From: Mycolicibacterium sp. TY81
GTDB lineage: Bacteria; Actinomycetota; Actinomycetes; Mycobacteriales; Mycobacteriaceae
DNA: 64,000 nucleotides
Direction: 5' to 3'
NCBI RefSeq assembly: GCF_018326285.1
Contig: NZ_AP023362.1
Location: 3,596,001-3,660,000 of the forward strand
Shown one piece after another: positions 51,480-61,499 of the stretch. Both the position numbers and the translations under genes were made by a program. The first letter of the stretch is position 1. Every line of letters starts with the position of its first letter. The notes under the pieces were generated by a model. That model worked only from the letters and a program-made list of their open reading frames with translations, did not search any database and was not told where the DNA came from.

Positions 51480-53386
51480 GCACCCAGCTCGAAGACCGGC
51501 CGATGATGGAGTGCGAGGTCTGCCAGCTGGACGTCCCGGCGGGCGAGTACTGCGGGCTGTGCGGCGCGCCGCTGAGCGAACACCGTCACGACGGACCGCA
51601 TTGGTTGCGGGCGCGGTCGTTCAGCGCCGCACCCGGCCAGCATCTGCTTCGCCTGTCGATCACCAGCTCGCTGTTCCCCCACCTGTCCCCGCGGTCGCGC
51701 ACGTCGTTCATGCTCGGGCTCGTCGCCCTGGTGCTGGCCCTGGTCGCCACCGCGATGCTTCGCCTGCCCGGCGCGCTCGTCGCCGTCGCCGTCCTCGGGC
51801 TGCCCGTGATCTTCGGAATCTATCTCCGGGAATCGGAATTCAACCAGGACGCACCGCGGGGCAACCTCTGGCTGACCGCCGGTCTCGCCGTCGCGCTGGG
51901 CGTCGGGTGGGCGCTGCTCACCGGAGCGGTGGCCGCCCGGTCTTACGGCATCCCGCTCGGTGCGGGCATCGCGGCGGCCCGCATGCTGCGCACCGGCCTC
52001 GGCGCCACGCTCGGTGGCCTCCTGCTGATGCAGGTGCCCACACTGGTGATCCGTCTGGTCCGGCCCGGCCATCGAGAAGCCTTGCACGGCTACGCCATCG
52101 GCGCCCACGCCGCCATCTATTTCACCGCGGCGGCAACCCTGACCCGGCTGGCCCCGCAGTTCGGCACCGGCATGGTCAACCGCGACCGCCCGCTGCAAGG
52201 CCTGTTGGTCGAGGCCGGTATCCGCGGCCTGGCCACTCCCATCATCGCGGCCACCGTCGGCGGCCTGATCGGTGCGGCGCTGTGGTTCACCCGGCCACCG
52301 AACAAGGCGCACCAACATCGAGGCTACGTCCGGCTGACGCTGACCCTGATCGCGGTGATCGTCGCCGTGGTCTACGCCCTGCTCGGCCTGATCGACGCGG
52401 TCCAGCTGCCCCAGTTCGTCCAGCTGGCAATGTATTTCGCGCTCACCCTCGTCGCACTGCTGGCATTGCGCGTCGGACTGCACCTGGCGCTGCTGCACGA
52501 GGCCCACGACGACTACAACATGGACGAGCCGCTGCTGTGTCCCCAGTGCGGCCACGTCGTGCCCGACGCCCCGTTCTGCGCGGCCTGCGGCGCCGCCACC
52601 CGGGCGTCGTCACGGGCCGCACGGCACAGCCAGCGCACCGACCGCCCGGCACCCGCCGACAGCTTGACGGTGGGGCTCCTCCCCGGCTACTCGCTGCACG
52701 CGCCTGCCTACGCGACGACGCCGACCCGGACCACGAAACGCGTTCAGGTGACACTGATCTTCGTCCTCGCCGCGGTGGTGCTGGCCGCGCTCCTGGTCGG
52801 GGTGTCCGGACTTCTGGAGAAGCCGGCCGTGCGGTACGTGTGCCCGCCGGAATGCGGCCATCCGCCCATGGGTCAGCCGGTGACCATCAACCCCCGGTTC
52901 ACCGCACCCGACGGCTCGTTCAGCGTCGCCTACCCGGCGACCGGATCGGCGTACGAGGTGACCAAGGACGACCACGGCGTGCTGGCCAAACTGCTCGCCG
53001 GCGACGGCGGGATGCTGCAGCTGTTCAGCCGGCCCGCGACCGGACGCCAGCCGAAAGACATTGCGGCCGAACTGGTCAAGTCGACCTATCCGGATGCCAA
53101 GACCGCGTACGAAATTCCGAACGCCATGGTCGGCTACCAGACGGGCTACGGCGTCGTCGCCGACTGGTATCCGCAGGGCGCGAGCCGCCAGTACTCCCGG
53201 ATGCGGCTGTTGGTGCTCGTCGCCGTCAAGAACGACCTGGCACTGATCGCCGCGGCCTCGGGTCCGTACCACCGTTTCGGGCCCGACTTCGGCTCCGGGA
53301 AACCGTCCGCGGTCGGCCTGCAACTCGCCCTGGACATGGGCCAGTACGTCAACAGCTTCGCGTGGCGGGGCGACCCGGCGCGCTGA
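51476..53386 (+). CDS. Zinc-ribbon multi-spanning membrane protein, unknown function
   Basis: A 636-residue protein not recognised as a named family. Order: cytosolic zinc ribbon (C13, C16, C26, C29: ECEVCQLD...YCGLCG); about 8 hydrophobic helices (residues 80-345); a second zinc ribbon (C355, C358, C368, C371: CPQCGHVV...FCAACG); a Pro/Thr linker; one more helix (about 423-445, VTLIFVLAAVVLAALLVG); and an extracytoplasmic domain of about 190 residues with a VCPPECGHPP cysteine pair. Four-base overlap with the sedolisin gene means coupled expression. It could be a substrate, anchor or regulator of the protease. Confidence 0.75.
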   Translation: MSTQLEDRPMMECEVCQLDVPAGEYCGLCGAPLSEHRHDGPHWLRARSFSAAPGQHLLRLSITSSLFPHLSPRSRTSFMLGLVALVLALVATAMLRLPGALVAVAVLGLPVIFGIYLRESEFNQDAPRGNLWLTAGLAVALGVGWALLTGAVAARSYGIPLGAGIAAARMLRTGLGATLGGLLLMQVPTLVIRLVRPGHREALHGYAIGAHAAIYFTAAATLTRLAPQFGTGMVNRDRPLQGLLVEAGIRGLATPIIAATVGGLIGAALWFTRPPNKAHQHRGYVRLTLTLIAVIVAVVYALLGLIDAVQLPQFVQLAMYFALTLVALLALRVGLHLALLHEAHDDYNMDEPLLCPQCGHVVPDAPFCAACGAATRASSRAARHSQRTDRPAPADSLTVGLLPGYSLHAPAYATTPTRTTKRVQVTLIFVLAAVVLAALLVGVSGLLEKPAVRYVCPPECGHPPMGQPVTINPRFTAPDGSFSVAYPATGSAYEVTKDDHGVLAKLLAGDGGMLQLFSRPATGRQPKDIAAELVKSTYPDAKTAYEIPNAMVGYQTGYGVVADWYPQGASRQYSRMRLLVLVAVKNDLALIAAASGPYHRFGPDFGSGKPSAVGLQLALDMGQYVNSFAWRGDPAR

Positions 53387-53411
53387 GCCTCACCCGTCAG
53401 CCGGAGGGGGA

Positions 53412-54971
<1,560 letters not shown>

Positions 54972-54980
54972 CCGCCCAGT

Positions 54981-55538
54981 CTAGTGGTGGGCAGCCGGCG
55001 GCTCTGCCAACCGCTCGGCTGCGGCGCCCACGGCGGCGCGGACGTCGTCATCGGTCATCTCGCCGAGCCCCAGCGCGGGCCGCAGGAATGGCCCCAGCAG
55101 TCGCCAGCCGAGTTGCAGCGCGATGATGTTGCCCACCGCGAGCCGGGCCTGATTCTCGTCGGCGTACCGGGGCAGGAATTCGTCGAGCAGGCGCGCCATG
55201 TTGGGAAATGTGGTCTGCAACTCCCCGACCGGGTAGCCGTCGAGCGCGGCCCGGGCGATCACCCGGAGCTGTCGGTCGACTGCCGCGTCGATCACGTCGG
55301 CCGGCGCATCGGTGTCGATCAGGCCCTTGAGCCGTTGCCCGAGATGGTCCAGCACCGCTCCGACCAGCTGATCCTTGGAGCCGAGGTGCCGGAACACCAG
55401 ACCGTGGTTGACGTTCGACTTCGCGGCGATGTCCCGGATCGACGTGGCGGCGGGACCGCGTGCGGCGAACAGCTCCGATGCGGCCTCGAGGACGGCCGCG
55501 ACGACCTCGTCCCGGCCCACTGGCACGCCTGTAGTCAT
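54981..55538 (-). CDS. TetR family transcriptional regulator
   Basis: A 185-residue TetR regulator. HTH region about 12-55 with [32 protein letters not shown]; the C-terminal domain is short. ATG 55538 overlaps the first of two 18 bp operators, so it should repress itself and the divergent dioxygenase. Its stop lies 9 bases from guaA's start, so read-through into guaA is possible. Confidence 0.9.
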   Translation of the reverse strand: MTTGVPVGRDEVVAAVLEAASELFAARGPAATSIRDIAAKSNVNHGLVFRHLGSKDQLVGAVLDHLGQRLKGLIDTDAPADVIDAAVDRQLRVIARAALDGYPVGELQTTFPNMARLLDEFLPRYADENQARLAVGNIIALQLGWRLLGPFLRPALGLGEMTDDDVRAAVGAAAERLAEPPAAHH

Positions 55539-55580
55539 GTGGCTACACTAGCGCCCACGTGCTGTAGTCAATTGACTACA
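55530..55580. promoter_or_regulatory. Twin TetR operators (TGTAGTCAATTGACTACA type)
   Basis: A perfect 18 bp palindrome TGTAGTCAATTGACTACA at 55563-55580 and a near copy TGTAGTCATGTGGCTACA at 55530-55547, 15 of 18 identical, with centres 33 bp apart. The first-listed site lies just upstream of the dioxygenase gene; the second covers the TetR start codon. Confidence 0.88.
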
Positions 55581-55604
55581 GTCGCCTTGGCCGAAAGGAA
55601 CGTC

Positions 55605-56474
55605 ATGCTCAACGCCACGAAACTGACCAGCAAGATCGGTGCCGTCATCGACGGCGTCCGACTGGGCGGTGACCTCTCCCCCGAGACCATCGCCGAGATT
55701 CGCGCCGCGCTGCTGGAGCACAAGGTCATCTTCTTCCGCGGTCAGAACCACCTCGACGACGCGCAACAGCAGGCGTTCGGGGAACTGATGGGTGATCTCG
55801 TCGGCCATCACTCGATGAAGCGCGCCGACGCACCGAAGATCACCCCGATCGACTCCGAGTACGGCAAGGCCAACCGCTGGCACACCGACGTGACGTTCAT
55901 GCCCGACTACCCCTCGGCGTCGGTGCTCCGGGCCGTCACCCTGCCGACCTACGGCGGTTCCACACTGTGGGCGTCCACCGTCGCGGCCTACGACGGGTTG
56001 CCCGCGCCGCTCAAGGCATTGGTGGAGAACCTGCGGGCCGTGCACTCCAACCGGTTCGACTACCTCAAGGACGTCACCGTGGACACGACGCACCTGACCG
56101 ACGAGCAGAAGGGCTACCAGGCCGAATTCCAGAAGCCCGATTTCCGCACCGAGCACCCCGTGGTGCGGGTCCACCCGGAAACCGGCGAGCGCGCGCTGGT
56201 CGCCGGACAGTTCGTCCGCGGCTTCGTCGGGCTGGACAGCTACGAGTCGGCCGCCTTGCTGGAACTGCTGCAGCGCCGAATCACCTTGACGGAGAACACT
56301 GTTCGCTGGGACTGGCAGCCCGGCGACGTCGCGATGTGGGACAACCGGGCCACCCAGCACCGCGCCGTCGACGACTACGACGGCCAGCACCGGCTGATGC
56401 ACCGCGTCACGCTGACCGGCGACGTCCCGGTCGACGTGCACGGAGAACCGAGCCGCGTGATCAGCGCGGCGTAG
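55605..56474 (+). CDS. TauD/TfdA-family Fe(II)/2-oxoglutarate dioxygenase
   Basis: A 289-residue dioxygenase. Iron ligands H93 and D95 (NRWHTDVTF) and the distal His in [13 protein letters not shown], with the 2-oxoglutarate Arg in [27 protein letters not shown] is the usual N-terminal segment. Members oxidise taurine, alkyl sulfates or phenoxyacetates; which one applies is unclear. ATG 55605 has AAAGGAA upstream. Controlled by the divergent TetR through twin operators. Upstream frame extensions are not family-like. Confidence 0.9.
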   Translation: MLNATKLTSKIGAVIDGVRLGGDLSPETIAEIRAALLEHKVIFFRGQNHLDDAQQQAFGELMGDLVGHHSMKRADAPKITPIDSEYGKANRWHTDVTFMPDYPSASVLRAVTLPTYGGSTLWASTVAAYDGLPAPLKALVENLRAVHSNRFDYLKDVTVDTTHLTDEQKGYQAEFQKPDFRTEHPVVRVHPETGERALVAGQFVRGFVGLDSYESAALLELLQRRITLTENTVRWDWQPGDVAMWDNRATQHRAVDDYDGQHRLMHRVTLTGDVPVDVHGEPSRVISAA

Positions 56475-56544
56475 CGTCAACGAATAAGCGAGCCGAAAAG
56501 CGGGAAAGGACACAGCAGGACAATCCCCGACCGAAAGAGCGACC

Positions 56545-57279
56545 ATGCTGGGTCTCCCCAAAGCCGTGCACGCCTGCCTGTTCGACCTCGACGGCGTCCT
56601 GACCGACACCGCGAGCGTGCACAAGAAGGCCTGGAAGGCGATGTTCGACGACTATCTGCGGCAACGCGCCGAACGTGACGGCGAACCGTTCGTCGCGTTC
56701 GACAGCCACGACGACTACCTGCAGTACGTGGACGGCAAGCCGCGCCAGGACGGCGTCCGCTCGTTTCTGCGCAGCCGTGGCATCGACCTCCCCGACGGCA
56801 ACCCGGACGACCCGCCGGACGCCGAGACCGTCGCCGGCCTGGGCAACCGCAAGAACGAGATGTTCCAGAAGGTGCTGCACGACGACGGCATCGAAGCGTT
56901 CAGCGGGTCCCGGCGATACCTGGAGGCCGTCGCCGCCGCCGGGCTCGGCATCGCGGTCGTGTCGTCGAGCGCCAACACCCGTCAGGTACTCGACGTCACC
57001 GGGTTGTCCCACTTCGTCCAGCAGCGGGTCGACGGCCTGACGCTGCGGGACGAGCACATCGCGGGCAAACCGGCACCGGATTCATTCCTGCGGGCGGCGC
57101 AATTGCTGGGTGTCGAACCGGCGGCGGCCGCCGTCTTCGAAGACGCGTTGGCAGGTGTCGCGGCGGGCCGAAACGGCCACTTCGGATACGTCGTCGGCGT
57201 CGACAGGGCCGATCAGGCCGCGCAGCTACGCGACAGCGGCGCCGACGTCGTCGTCAGTGACCTGGCCGAGCTGCTGTAG
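56545..57279 (+). CDS. HAD hydrolase, beta-phosphoglucomutase-like
   Basis: A 244-residue HAD-superfamily protein matching Rv3400. Nucleophile D14 and acid/base D16 ([11 protein letters not shown]), with [12 protein letters not shown] as motif II and [23 protein letters not shown] as motif IV. The cap domain (about 30-105) is of the beta-PGM type. Next to a GH65 phosphorylase, it would convert beta-glucose-1-phosphate to glucose-6-phosphate. Seven bases separate the two genes. Confidence 0.9.
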   Translation: MLGLPKAVHACLFDLDGVLTDTASVHKKAWKAMFDDYLRQRAERDGEPFVAFDSHDDYLQYVDGKPRQDGVRSFLRSRGIDLPDGNPDDPPDAETVAGLGNRKNEMFQKVLHDDGIEAFSGSRRYLEAVAAAGLGIAVVSSSANTRQVLDVTGLSHFVQQRVDGLTLRDEHIAGKPAPDSFLRAAQLLGVEPAAAAVFEDALAGVAAGRNGHFGYVVGVDRADQAAQLRDSGADVVVSDLAELL

Positions 57280-57286
57280 GCCGACG

Positions 57287-59647
57287 ATGATCACCCAGGA
57301 ATCATTTCCGGTCGAACCCTGGCAGGTGCGCGAGTCGCAGCTGGACCTGGACCTGTTGGCGCAGTCGGAGTCGGTGTTCGCGTTGTCCAACGGGCACATC
57401 GGCTTTCGCGGCAATCTCGATGAAGGGGAACCGCACGGCCTGCCCGGCACCTATCTCAACTCGTTCTACGAGACCCGGCCATTGCCTTATGCCGAAAGTG
57501 GATTCGGCTACCCCCAGGGTGGCGAGACCATCGTCGACGTCACCAACGGCAAGATCATCCGCCTGCTGGTCGACGACGAGCCCTTCGACGTCCGGTACGG
57601 CGAACTCATCGACCACGAGAGAATTCTGGATCTGCGCGCCGGAACCCTTTCGCGCACAGTGCACTGGCGGTCACCGGCGGGAAAGCAGGTGCGGGTCAAG
57701 TCGACTCGGCTGGTCTCACTGGCCCAGCGGAGCGTCGCGGCCATCGAGTACACCGTCGAGGCCATCGATGAATTCGCCCGTGTCACAGTGCAATCGGAGT
57801 TGGTCGCCAATGAGGATCAGCCGAAAACCTCATCGGATCCGCGCGTTGCGGCGGCCCTCGCCAATCCGCTGCAGGCGATCCACCACGAACACAACCAACA
57901 CAGCGGGCTGCTGATCCACCAGACCAAGCGCAGTGGCCTGATGATGGCCGCCGCGATGGACCACGAGATCGAGGTCCCGGGCCGCGTGGAGGTGACCACC
58001 GACGCCCGCCCAGATCTGGCGCGCACCACCGTGATCTGCGGGCTGCGCCCGGGCCAGCAACTGCGCATCGTGAAGTATCTGGCCTACGGCTGGTCGAGCC
58101 TGAGGTCCCGGCCCGCGCTGCGCGACCAGGTCGCCGGCGCGCTGGCCGGCGCGCACTACAGCGGCTGGCAGGGGCTGCTGGACCTGCAGCGCGACTATCT
58201 CGACGACTTCTGGGACAGTGCCGACGTCGAGGTCGACGGTGACCCGGACTGCCAGCAGGCCGTGCGGTTCGGGCTGTTCCACGTGCTGCAGGCCAGCGCC
58301 CGCGCGGAATGCCGCGGCATCGCCGGCAAGGGGCTGACCGGAACCGGCTACGACGGTCACGCCTTCTGGGACACCGAGGGTTTCGTCCTCCCCGTGCTGA
58401 CCTACACGAAACCGCATACCGTCGCAGACGCCCTGAGGTGGCGCGCCTCTACGCTGGAATTGGCGAAAAGCCGTGCGGCCGAACTGGGTTTGCGGGGCGC
58501 GAGCTTCCCGTGGCGCACCATATCCGGACCCGAATGCTCGGCGTACTGGCCGGCCGGCACCGCGGCGTGGCACGTCAACGCCGACATCGCGATGGCGTTC
58601 GAGCGCTACCGCAACGCCACCGGCGACCAATCCCTGGAAGTCGACTGCGGCCTGACCGTACTGGTGGAGACGGCGCGGTTGTGGATGTCGTTGGGACACC
58701 ACGACCGGCACGGTGTCTGGCACCTCGACGGCGTCACCGGTCCCGACGAGTACACCGCAATGGTGCGTGACAACGTCTTCACCAATCTGATGGCGGCACA
58801 CAACCTGCGCGTCGCCGCCGACGCGTGTACGCGGCACCCCGACAACGCCTATGCCATGGGCGTGACCAACGAGGAGACAGCCGCGTGGCGTGATGCCGCG
58901 GCCGCTGCGCACATCCCGTACGACGAGGAGCTCGCGGTGCACCCGCAGTGCGAGGGCTTCACCACCTTTGCGGAATGGAAGTTCACGCCCGACACCGCCT
59001 ATCCCCTGTTTCTGAACCACCCATACGTGCGGCTGTATCCGGCGCAGGTGATCAAGCAGGCCGACCTGGTGCTGGCCATGCAGTGGCAGGGCCACGCCTT
59101 CACCGCCCAGCAGAAGGCACACAACGTCGACTACTACGAGCGGCGCACGGTCCGGGACTCGTCGCTGTCGGCGTGCACGCAGGCGGTGATGTGCGCCGAG
59201 GTCGGTCACCTCGAACTGGCGCACGACTATGCCTACGAAGCGGCCTTGATCGACCTACGCGATCTGCACCACAACACCCGCGACGGACTGCACATGGCGT
59301 CCCTCGCGGGTGCCTGGATCGCTCTGGTCGCCGGTTTCGGTGGTCTACGCGACGACGAAGGCTTCCTCGCACTCGACCCGCAGCTGCCGGACAGTCTGTC
59401 CCGGCTCCGATTTCGGTTGCGGTGGCGGGAATTTCGGGTCACCGTCGATGCGACGCACAGCGAGGTGACGTACACCCTGCGCGACGGACCCGACTCCACC
59501 CTGGTGATCCGGCACGCCGGCGACGAACTGACGCTGAGTACCCGCGAGCCGACCGTCGTCGACGTCAAACCGCGGCCGTCGATACTTCCCCCGCCGCCGC
59601 AACCACCGGGCCGCGCGCCCACACACCGGCGGTTCAACTCGGCCTGA
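57287..59647 (+). CDS. Glycoside hydrolase family 65 phosphorylase
   Basis: A 786-residue GH65 enzyme matching Rv3401. Visible: N-terminal beta-sandwich (ESVFALSNGHIGFRGNLDEGEPHGLPGTYLNSFYE), the (alpha/alpha)6 barrel with general acid E488 in GVTGPDEYTAMV, WDTEGFVLPVL, and a C-terminal beta domain. Family members phosphorolyse trehalose, maltose or kojibiose, or hydrolyse them. The adjacent beta-PGM-like HAD favours a phosphorylase. ATG 57287 (MITQESFPVEPWQV) is chosen by homology. It converges on choD. Confidence 0.92.
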   Translation: MITQESFPVEPWQVRESQLDLDLLAQSESVFALSNGHIGFRGNLDEGEPHGLPGTYLNSFYETRPLPYAESGFGYPQGGETIVDVTNGKIIRLLVDDEPFDVRYGELIDHERILDLRAGTLSRTVHWRSPAGKQVRVKSTRLVSLAQRSVAAIEYTVEAIDEFARVTVQSELVANEDQPKTSSDPRVAAALANPLQAIHHEHNQHSGLLIHQTKRSGLMMAAAMDHEIEVPGRVEVTTDARPDLARTTVICGLRPGQQLRIVKYLAYGWSSLRSRPALRDQVAGALAGAHYSGWQGLLDLQRDYLDDFWDSADVEVDGDPDCQQAVRFGLFHVLQASARAECRGIAGKGLTGTGYDGHAFWDTEGFVLPVLTYTKPHTVADALRWRASTLELAKSRAAELGLRGASFPWRTISGPECSAYWPAGTAAWHVNADIAMAFERYRNATGDQSLEVDCGLTVLVETARLWMSLGHHDRHGVWHLDGVTGPDEYTAMVRDNVFTNLMAAHNLRVAADACTRHPDNAYAMGVTNEETAAWRDAAAAAHIPYDEELAVHPQCEGFTTFAEWKFTPDTAYPLFLNHPYVRLYPAQVIKQADLVLAMQWQGHAFTAQQKAHNVDYYERRTVRDSSLSACTQAVMCAEVGHLELAHDYAYEAALIDLRDLHHNTRDGLHMASLAGAWIALVAGFGGLRDDEGFLALDPQLPDSLSRLRFRLRWREFRVTVDATHSEVTYTLRDGPDSTLVIRHAGDELTLSTREPTVVDVKPRPSILPPPPQPPGRAPTHRRFNSA

Positions 59648-59651
59648 CCCC

Positions 59652-59706
59652 AGGGATTTGTGCACGATTTTCCGCGCTGACCGCGGAAAATCGTGCACAA
59701 ATCCCT
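59652..59706. terminator. 25 bp perfect-stem bidirectional terminator
   Basis: Perfectly paired arms (59652-59676 and 59682-59706, beginning AGGGATTTGTGCACG) with loop CTGAC, between convergent GH65 and choD genes, ending one base before the choD stop. It is the longest perfect hairpin seen in the window. Confidence 0.9.
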
Positions 59707-59707
59707 A

Positions 59708-61432
59708 CTAGACCGGGGTGATCGGCAGCCGGCGCAGCGCGCCCGGGGCGTCGGCCGGCACGACGGGACGGTCCGGTGCGATCGGTTCGATCCGGCGGTA
59801 GGGCTCACCCTGGGCCGGCCGCGCGTCGTCCTGTCCCTTGTTCGGCCACAATGACGCCGCTCGTTCGGCCTGCGCTGCGATCGAAAGTGACGGATTCACA
59901 CCGAGATTCGCCGAGATCGCGGCACCGTCGGTGACGAACAGCGTCGGGTAGTTGTAGACGCGGTGATAGGGGTCGATGACGCCCGTCTGGGCGCTGTCAC
60001 CGATCGCCGCACCGCCCAGGAAGTGGGCGGTCAGCGGGATGTTGAACAGCTCGCCCCAGGTGCCGCCGGCGATACCGCCGACCTTCTCGGCCATCCGTCG
60101 GGTCGCCTCGTTGCCGACCGGGATCCAGGTCGGGTTGGGCTCGCCGTGGCCCTGCTTGGACGACATGATCCGGATACCACCGGGCCCACGCTTGGTGAAC
60201 GTGGTGATCGAGTTGTCGAGGTGCTGCATGACCAGTGCGATCACGGTGCGCTCGCTCCACCGCTGCGGGTTGAGCAGGCGGATCAGCTCACGCGGGTCCT
60301 CACCGGCCTGGTTGAGGAACTGCTTCCACCGCGGCACGTCGGTGCCCTGCGGGCCGGCGCCGTCCGTCATCAGCGTCTGCAGCATGCCCATGGCGTTGGA
60401 GCCCTTGCCGTACCGCACCGGTTCGATGTGGGTGTCCGGGGTCGGGTGGATCGACGACGTGATGGCCACACCGTGCGTCAGATCCATGTCCGTGGGCACT
60501 TCGCGGGTCTGGGCACCCACGATGGACTCGGAGTTGGTGCGGGTCAGCACGCCCAGCTTGTCCGACAGCTTGGTCAGCTTGCCGGTGTCGCGCACCTTGA
60601 ACAGCAGCTTCTGGGTGTTGTACGTACCGGCCGCGACGATGAGGTACTTGGCGGTGAAGGTCCGCTTGCCGCGGCGCACCCGGCCGTTGGTCCGGCGGGT
60701 CGCCACCTCCCACAGCCCGTCGCCGCGCTGCTGGAAGCTGGTGACGGTGGTCAGCGGATGTACTTGCGCCCCAGCCTTTTCCGCCAGGCCGAGGTAGTTC
60801 TTCACCAAGGTGTTCTTGGCGCCGTGGCGGCAGCCGGTCATGCACTCACCGCACTCGATGCAACCGGTGCGGGCCGGGCCGGCCCCGCCGAAGTACGGGT
60901 CGGGCACGGTCTTGCCCGGGGTCTTCTCGCCGTCCGGTCCGAAGAACACCCCGACGGGCGTCGCGACGAAGGTGTCGGCGCAGCCCATGTCCTCGGCGAC
61001 CTCTTTGATGATCTTGTCGGCGTCGGTGAACGTCGGGTTCTTGACCACACCGAGCATGCGCTGCGCCTGCTCGTAGTGCGGCATCAGTTCGGCGCGCCAG
61101 TCGGTGATGTTCTTCCACTGCGGATCGTTGAAGAACGGGTCCGGAGGGATGTAGAGGGTGTTGGCGTAGTTCAACGAACCACCGCCGACACCCGCGCCGG
61201 CCAGGATCATCACGTTGCGGAGCAGGTGGATCCGCTGGATGCCGTACATGCCGAACTTGGGTGCCCACAAGAACTTTCGTAGGTCCCATGAAGTCTTTGC
61301 GAAGTCGGCGTCGGAATACCGGGGGCCGGCTTCCAACACTCCAACGCGGTAACCCTTCTCGGTGAGCCGGAGAGCGCTGACGCTGCCTCCGAAACCCGAG
61401 CCGATGATCAAGACGTCGTAGTCAGGCTCCAT
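59708..61432 (-). CDS. choD: Cholesterol oxidase / GMC-family oxidoreductase ChoD
   Basis: A 574-residue GMC flavoprotein matching ChoD (Rv3409c). N-terminal FAD motif DVLIIGSGFGGSVSALRLTEKGYRVGVLEAG; GAGVGGGSLNYANTLY is the second FAD segment; the C-terminus has LFVTDGAAISANLGVNPSLSIAAQAERAA. Cysteine cluster CIECGECMTGCRHGAKN near residue 195 is typical of this branch. Assigned as cholesterol oxidase, though activity of the mycobacterial protein is debated. ATG 61432. Confidence 0.93.
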   Translation of the reverse strand: MEPDYDVLIIGSGFGGSVSALRLTEKGYRVGVLEAGPRYSDADFAKTSWDLRKFLWAPKFGMYGIQRIHLLRNVMILAGAGVGGGSLNYANTLYIPPDPFFNDPQWKNITDWRAELMPHYEQAQRMLGVVKNPTFTDADKIIKEVAEDMGCADTFVATPVGVFFGPDGEKTPGKTVPDPYFGGAGPARTGCIECGECMTGCRHGAKNTLVKNYLGLAEKAGAQVHPLTTVTSFQQRGDGLWEVATRRTNGRVRRGKRTFTAKYLIVAAGTYNTQKLLFKVRDTGKLTKLSDKLGVLTRTNSESIVGAQTREVPTDMDLTHGVAITSSIHPTPDTHIEPVRYGKGSNAMGMLQTLMTDGAGPQGTDVPRWKQFLNQAGEDPRELIRLLNPQRWSERTVIALVMQHLDNSITTFTKRGPGGIRIMSSKQGHGEPNPTWIPVGNEATRRMAEKVGGIAGGTWGELFNIPLTAHFLGGAAIGDSAQTGVIDPYHRVYNYPTLFVTDGAAISANLGVNPSLSIAAQAERAASLWPNKGQDDARPAQGEPYRRIEPIAPDRPVVPADAPGALRRLPITPV

Positions 61433-61469
61433 GGCAGAAGTATGGACCTACCGCTCGGTAACCAGCTAC

Positions 61470-61488
61470 CAAGGTAAACCTAACTTGC
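61470..61488 (-). promoter_or_regulatory. IdeR-like dyad upstream of choD
   Basis: AAGGTAAACCTAACTT (inside 61470-61488) matches the iron-box consensus TWAGGTWAGSCTWACCTWA at about 14 of 19 positions by eye. It lies 38 bases upstream of choD, in the only gap between choD and guaB3. It could also simply be an AT-rich promoter element. Confidence 0.3.
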
Positions 61489-61499
61489 TACCGCCGGTA

